Positions 9,890-64,000 of a stretch of DNA of 64,000 bases are shown piece by piece. Position 1 is the stretch's first letter. Every line of letters begins with the position of its first letter. The notes under the pieces are model-generated. The model saw only the letters and a program-made list of their open reading frames with translations, did not search any database and was not told the origin of the DNA. Both the position numbers and the translations under genes were made by a program. The stretch spans positions 96,474,552-96,538,551 of the forward strand of contig NC_064564.1 in NCBI RefSeq assembly GCF_937001465.1, read 5' to 3'. The stretch comes from Orcinus orca. Its lineage: Eukaryota; Chordata; Mammalia; Artiodactyla; Delphinidae.

Positions 9890-10490
9890 GGCAAAAGGGA
9901 AGCAGACACAGTTTCAGCTTGGAGGACAGAGAAAGTAGGAATGCCATGTCCCCAGAGGGGAAACTAGTTTGGTGGAGAATAGCAGGTACTTCATTTAACA
10001 GGTTGCATTTGATGTGCTTTTTGAGAAATCCTTGTGGTAACAGCAGGAGGTTGAAAATGTGAGTTGAGTGTTCAGTTTAGGGCGGGTCGGGGCTGGACGT
10101 TTAGATCTACTAAGCATATTAGTGATCTGTTTGGTACTTGTGGTCATGGGCATGATAATTAGCCAAGAGGTGGATGGATGAAGGAGCAAGGGAAGAAAGT
10201 AGAGGCGTTGTCAGAAATTTCAGAGAGGATCCAGAGTTGATCTATGGTGTGGAGGGATCTTTAGCACATTTAAGGGCTGAGAAAGGATGAGTCGTTTGAG
10301 GGCAGGGGAGTTGGAGATTGCAGATGTAAAAGAAAGGGTACCAATAAGCCAAGGTCCTGGGGGAGTTTGGAGCGTTCTCCTTTGCTGGTCTTGAAAAAGA
10401 GTAGGACACTTCTGAGAAGGTAAGGGAATAAGGCTGATAGGTGTGAAATTTTAGAGGAGTTCACTTTGAGGCTGGAAGGGTTGGGGAGGA
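9890..10490. repeat. Possible ancient L2-type interspersed repeat
   Basis: Purine-rich text such as 'tgagaaatccttgtggtaacagcagg...' and 'agccaagaggtggatggatg' resembles the diverged L2 3' region seen elsewhere in this window (about 17.6-18.4 kb, 32.1-32.4 kb, 36.5-36.9 kb). Class assignment is tentative. Confidence 0.35.
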
Positions 10491-10516
10491 GGGAGATGAA
10501 TGATGAGCTGCCCTTG

Positions 10517-10955
10517 TGTCACCAAGCCTAAGCTCGTACTGCTCACCACACTACAGGCCAATAATCGAGAGACGAGGTGTTGGGGCAAGGAATAACGACT
10601 TTATTCGGAAAGCCAGCAAACCAAGATGGTGGGCTCGTGCCCCCAAAGACCCATCTTGCCTGAGTTAGAATTAAGGCTTCTTTTATACTAAAAGGGGAGG
10701 GAGTAAAGTCAGACATTTCCTGGTTCCCATCAGCCTCCAGAGGGGATGTGTTAATTTCTTCCTCCCTGCAGGCATTCACAGGTGGGCCTGGTCAGGATGT
10801 TTCTTGTGAGCTAAATAAAAGTATTTTAGCTTAATGCGCATTACCTGGGAGTCAGGGTTCTGAGAGTTGGGTCATTATGTATAATTTTAGCTTATAGGCT
10901 GCATCCCTTTAGTGATTAACTTGTAATAGAATACAAAAGGTTCTTCCCTATGACA
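10517..10955 (-). mobile_element. Solo LTR, class I (gammaretrovirus-like) ERV, antisense
   Basis: 439 bp bounded by TG...CA (minus-strand ends TGTCATAG and GGTGACA) and flanked by the 4-bp direct repeat CTTG (10513-10516 and 10956-10959), as expected for class I ERV integration. On the minus strand an AATAAA lies about 95 bp before the 3' end. No internal viral genes remain, so this is a solo LTR left by LTR-LTR recombination. Confidence 0.8.
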
Positions 10956-12480
10956 CTTGGCCGGTGATTTTGAAAGCTCAGTGATTTGAGAACTCAGGTT
11001 GTTTGATATGTTTGTCAGTTAGGGTCCAGTCAGGAAAGTAGAAACCACACAGTATTTCAACAGAATTTAATACGAAGAATTGGTTAAATACCTGCTGGAG
11101 GAACAAAAAGCAAAAGGGAGCAGTGAGGTAATTAAAAAAGTAAACTGCTGATAGCAGTTACAACACTTAGCTAGGTCTGAGGATCAAAACAAGGGAAGCC
11201 ATTGGGGTTATCATGACCTGGGAGGAGAGGCATTGGAAAGCTGGTGTTGATAGCTCTGCAATTCAGAGGAGGAGCTCCATGGTACTAGATTTCAGGCACC
11301 TGGAGGGAGTACCGGCCTGGTTAGTGCTGGTACCTCTGGGGTGGTTGTTATCATGCTAGTCATGGGAGTGCCAGAGGCTGGGACCAAGGGCCCCTGGAAG
11401 GATGAAGGCCCACTGCTGGGGTGACATTGACTGAAACAGCAAGGCAACAGGAAAAAGGGAGTCCTCCTCAGCTCCTTCTGCCTTTGCCTTCCAAATTCTT
11501 ATGCTGCGGTTCACGGACCCCAGAGCTCCACGGATTGTTGGTGAATAGAATCCAAGTTCACAGGGAGACATTTTGATGCTCTGATCATGGCAACAATTAC
11601 AACATAATTATTATTAGCTAAATCAGGTTGAAATACATCTGGTCTTCTGTCGCCTGTTTTCACCTCTTGCTGCGCTGTCCCGTGTTTACTCCCCTCTAGC
11701 CAGACATCCTCTCATCTCAAATCCACCCATCCTTTCAGATCTATGTCAGTGGTCATCTTAATGTTATTTAAAGATGAAAGGTAATGTTATTTTTATATGC
11801 TTTCAAAAACCCAAGCTTTCTATATAGAATTAGATCTAAATAAAAAGTCTGTATGGTATAATACAGGTTCGAATAATTTCTAGAAGTTCTTGAATATAAC
11901 TGTCATGAAAGCGCACAAAACCATTGTTTGCCATGATTCTCTTCCTCACTTCCACCATGTGGGCTTGCCTTCCTCTTAACCCACATTTTATGTTGTCTCA
12001 CTCTACTACACTTAACATTTTATCTGCTATGTAGTATAAGGATTAATTCATGTTTATTCTTTCATTGTCATAAGTAGGAAATGCAAGATGAGAGAATTCA
12101 CCTTGGATTAAGGTGACAAGAAGGCCAGTGTGTTCTGTGTAATTGTCACCCCTAATATAAGTTAGGGACTTCCAATTACAGTATAAACCTTAAAGAGGTC
12201 TGGATATAAATATACAGCACATTAACTTTTTTTTCCTCTTAGGTAATGTTATACATTAAAACAAGTCTGATTTTGTCAGACCAAGGTAGATTTCCTATTG
12301 ATCGTTCTTTTCTCAGCTTTTCTACTGCCCTGGTGAAAATCAGGCCAGGAAAGTGGAGTAATGTGAAGTAGTTATATCAGGTTATGAAGCTCCTTGAATT
12401 GTTGGTCATCGTTTTGAAGTATACTGTTGTAATTTCATAGTGTCTTCTTTTCTCCCTGAGAACAATAAATGCTTTTCTTT

Positions 12481-12717
12481 TTTTAAAAAATAATATTTAT
12501 TTATTTATTTGGTTGTACTGGGTCTTAGTTGTGGCACTTGGGCTCCTTAGTTGCAGCAGGCGGGCTCTTAGTTGCGGCACATGGGCTCCTTAGTTGTGGC
12601 ATGCAAACTCTTAGTTGCGACATGCATGTGGGATCTAGTTCCCTGACCAGGGATCGAACCTGGGCTCCCTGCATTGGGAGCGCAGAGTCTTAACCACTGT
12701 ACCACCAGGGAAGTCCC
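12481..12717 (-). mobile_element. CHR-type tRNA-derived SINE
   Basis: Reversed SINE: T-rich start, then repeated 'ttagttgcggcacatgggctcc' units, B-box-like 'gggatcgaacctgggctccc', ending 'accagggaagtccc'. Target duplication of about 16 bp: ataaatgcttttcttt (12465-12480) and ataactgcttttcttt (12718-12733), one mismatch. Confidence 0.88.
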
Positions 12718-13275
12718 ATAACTGCTTTTCTTTATTTCTATGTTTGATTTCAATTTTAATTTTTTAATGAAGATATAGAGCCAGTTTATAAATGAATGTA
12801 GTTGGTGATATTAAAGTAATTTTATTTTCTTCAACTGCCAGTATATATGTGGATTTTTATATTATTTTGTAAATCTGTCAAGTTATAAAATATCCTCATG
12901 TGCAAAATAAAATGTTTTCTCATTCATTGCATTCTTCTCAACTTTCCTTCAGAATAACTGATGTTAAATCTTTTTTGAAGAAAAAACTCTGAAGTTGAGA
13001 ATCTTGCCTCTTTCAAAGAGTGAGAACGTAAAATAGATTTCACAGCCTCAATTTGTAGACCATAGATTTACACAGTTGGTTACGTTGCTACCACTCATCT
13101 CTGTGTGGGTTCAGATTAGATCTTTTTTTTCTCGGTTATTCTAACTTCTCTGCTCCCTGAATCATTTTGCTTATATTGGAGTGTGATTTATCGCTACTAA
13201 GCTGTTTCTATTTCTCAGAGAAATTAAAGTTTCATTAGGAGATATTTGTACTTTTCTTTCAGGAGTCCTTTCATC

Positions 13276-63702
<50,427 letters not shown>

Positions 63703-64000
63703 GTATATTCTCAATACTGATGATTCTTGCCCACAAAAAACATAGTAAATTCGTCACTTCAGGGTGCATTCCTGAAACAAAACTTCTCAGCCAATAGCCT
63801 AGATGTCTTCCTCTTTGGCATCCACCTACCTGAGCTGTGAGAGACTATCACTGAAACCGGGATAAAGACAGAGGAGGCACTGCTTTCCTGCTTGGCTCTA
63901 GTGGGTTTGTTTTCTTTCTGTAGTAGATATGTTGAATTATTCCAGCTTTTGGGGAGAAAGAAGAAAATGAGGGAGATATTGTAGTATGCTATTAGATATT
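63703..64000 (+). other. ELP1 intron 34 (start)
   Basis: Intronic sequence to the window edge; the final ELP1 exons are expected beyond it. Confidence 0.8.

Larger units (their letters stand above)
9227..13262 (+). other. ELP1 intron 1
   Basis: About 4 kb: GC-rich island edge to about 9480, possible L2-type fossil at about 9900-10480, antisense solo LTR at 10517-10955, diverged unnamed repeat near 11010-11300, and a CHR SINE at 12481-12717. No additional coding exon was recognised. Confidence 0.6.

Noticed and set aside
12568..12753. Peptide-like frame ending in PGSIPGQGTRSHM on the minus strand
   Set aside because: Standard translation of a CHR SINE, not a gene.

Overview
This window is nuclear DNA of a placental mammal, almost certainly a cetacean or close relative. 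Long introns with GT-AG borders, MIR/L2/MER5/hAT fossils, L1 elements and about a dozen tRNA-derived SINEs of the CHR type (head like 'cttccctggtggcgcagtgg', tRNA B-box, A-rich tail) are present, and no ruminant Bov-tA or BovB element was noticed. Nothing prokaryotic (operons, CRISPR, plasmid functions) was seen.

Three protein-coding genes were reconstructed exon by exon by comparing translated exons with remembered human proteins. (1) 161-1394 (+): the last four coding exons of CTNNAL1 (alpha-catulin), with a premature TGA 13 codons before the ancestral stop, then the 3'UTR to about 2.28 kb. (2) 8675-4098 (-): complete ABITRAM (FAM206A/Simiate), six coding exons, 187 codons, all splice phases consistent, tail-to-tail with CTNNAL1. 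(3) 13276-63702 (+): ELP1 (IKBKAP/IKAP), 33 consecutive coding exons (exons 2-34 in human numbering; 1232 residues of an expected ~1330); the last exons lie beyond the window. The order matches human 9q31.3.

ABITRAM and ELP1 are head-to-head across a CpG island (about 8.59-9.48 kb) with a palindromic CRE at 8866-8873 and GC boxes. ELP1 exon 1 is non-coding; its likely donor is at 9227, giving a ~4 kb intron 1 that holds a solo LTR and a SINE.

Most remaining sequence is intronic repeat: CHR SINEs (several with clear target-site duplications, one nested), two antisense class-I ERV solo LTRs, a ~6.8 kb antisense full-length but dead L1 in ELP1 intron 29, an older L1 with a 5' inversion, MIR/L2 fossils, hAT MITEs and a mariner MITE. 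ELP1 is the scaffold of Elongator (tRNA wobble-uridine modification); ABITRAM is a small actin-binding/nuclear protein; CTNNAL1 is a catenin-like cytoskeletal/Rho-signalling scaffold. The most notable observations are the CTNNAL1 premature stop, a near-perfect 84-nt hairpin in ELP1 intron 31, the ELP1 exon 20 splice context (the human familial dysautonomia site), and repeats inserted very close to ELP1 splice donors. No new multi-gene system was found.
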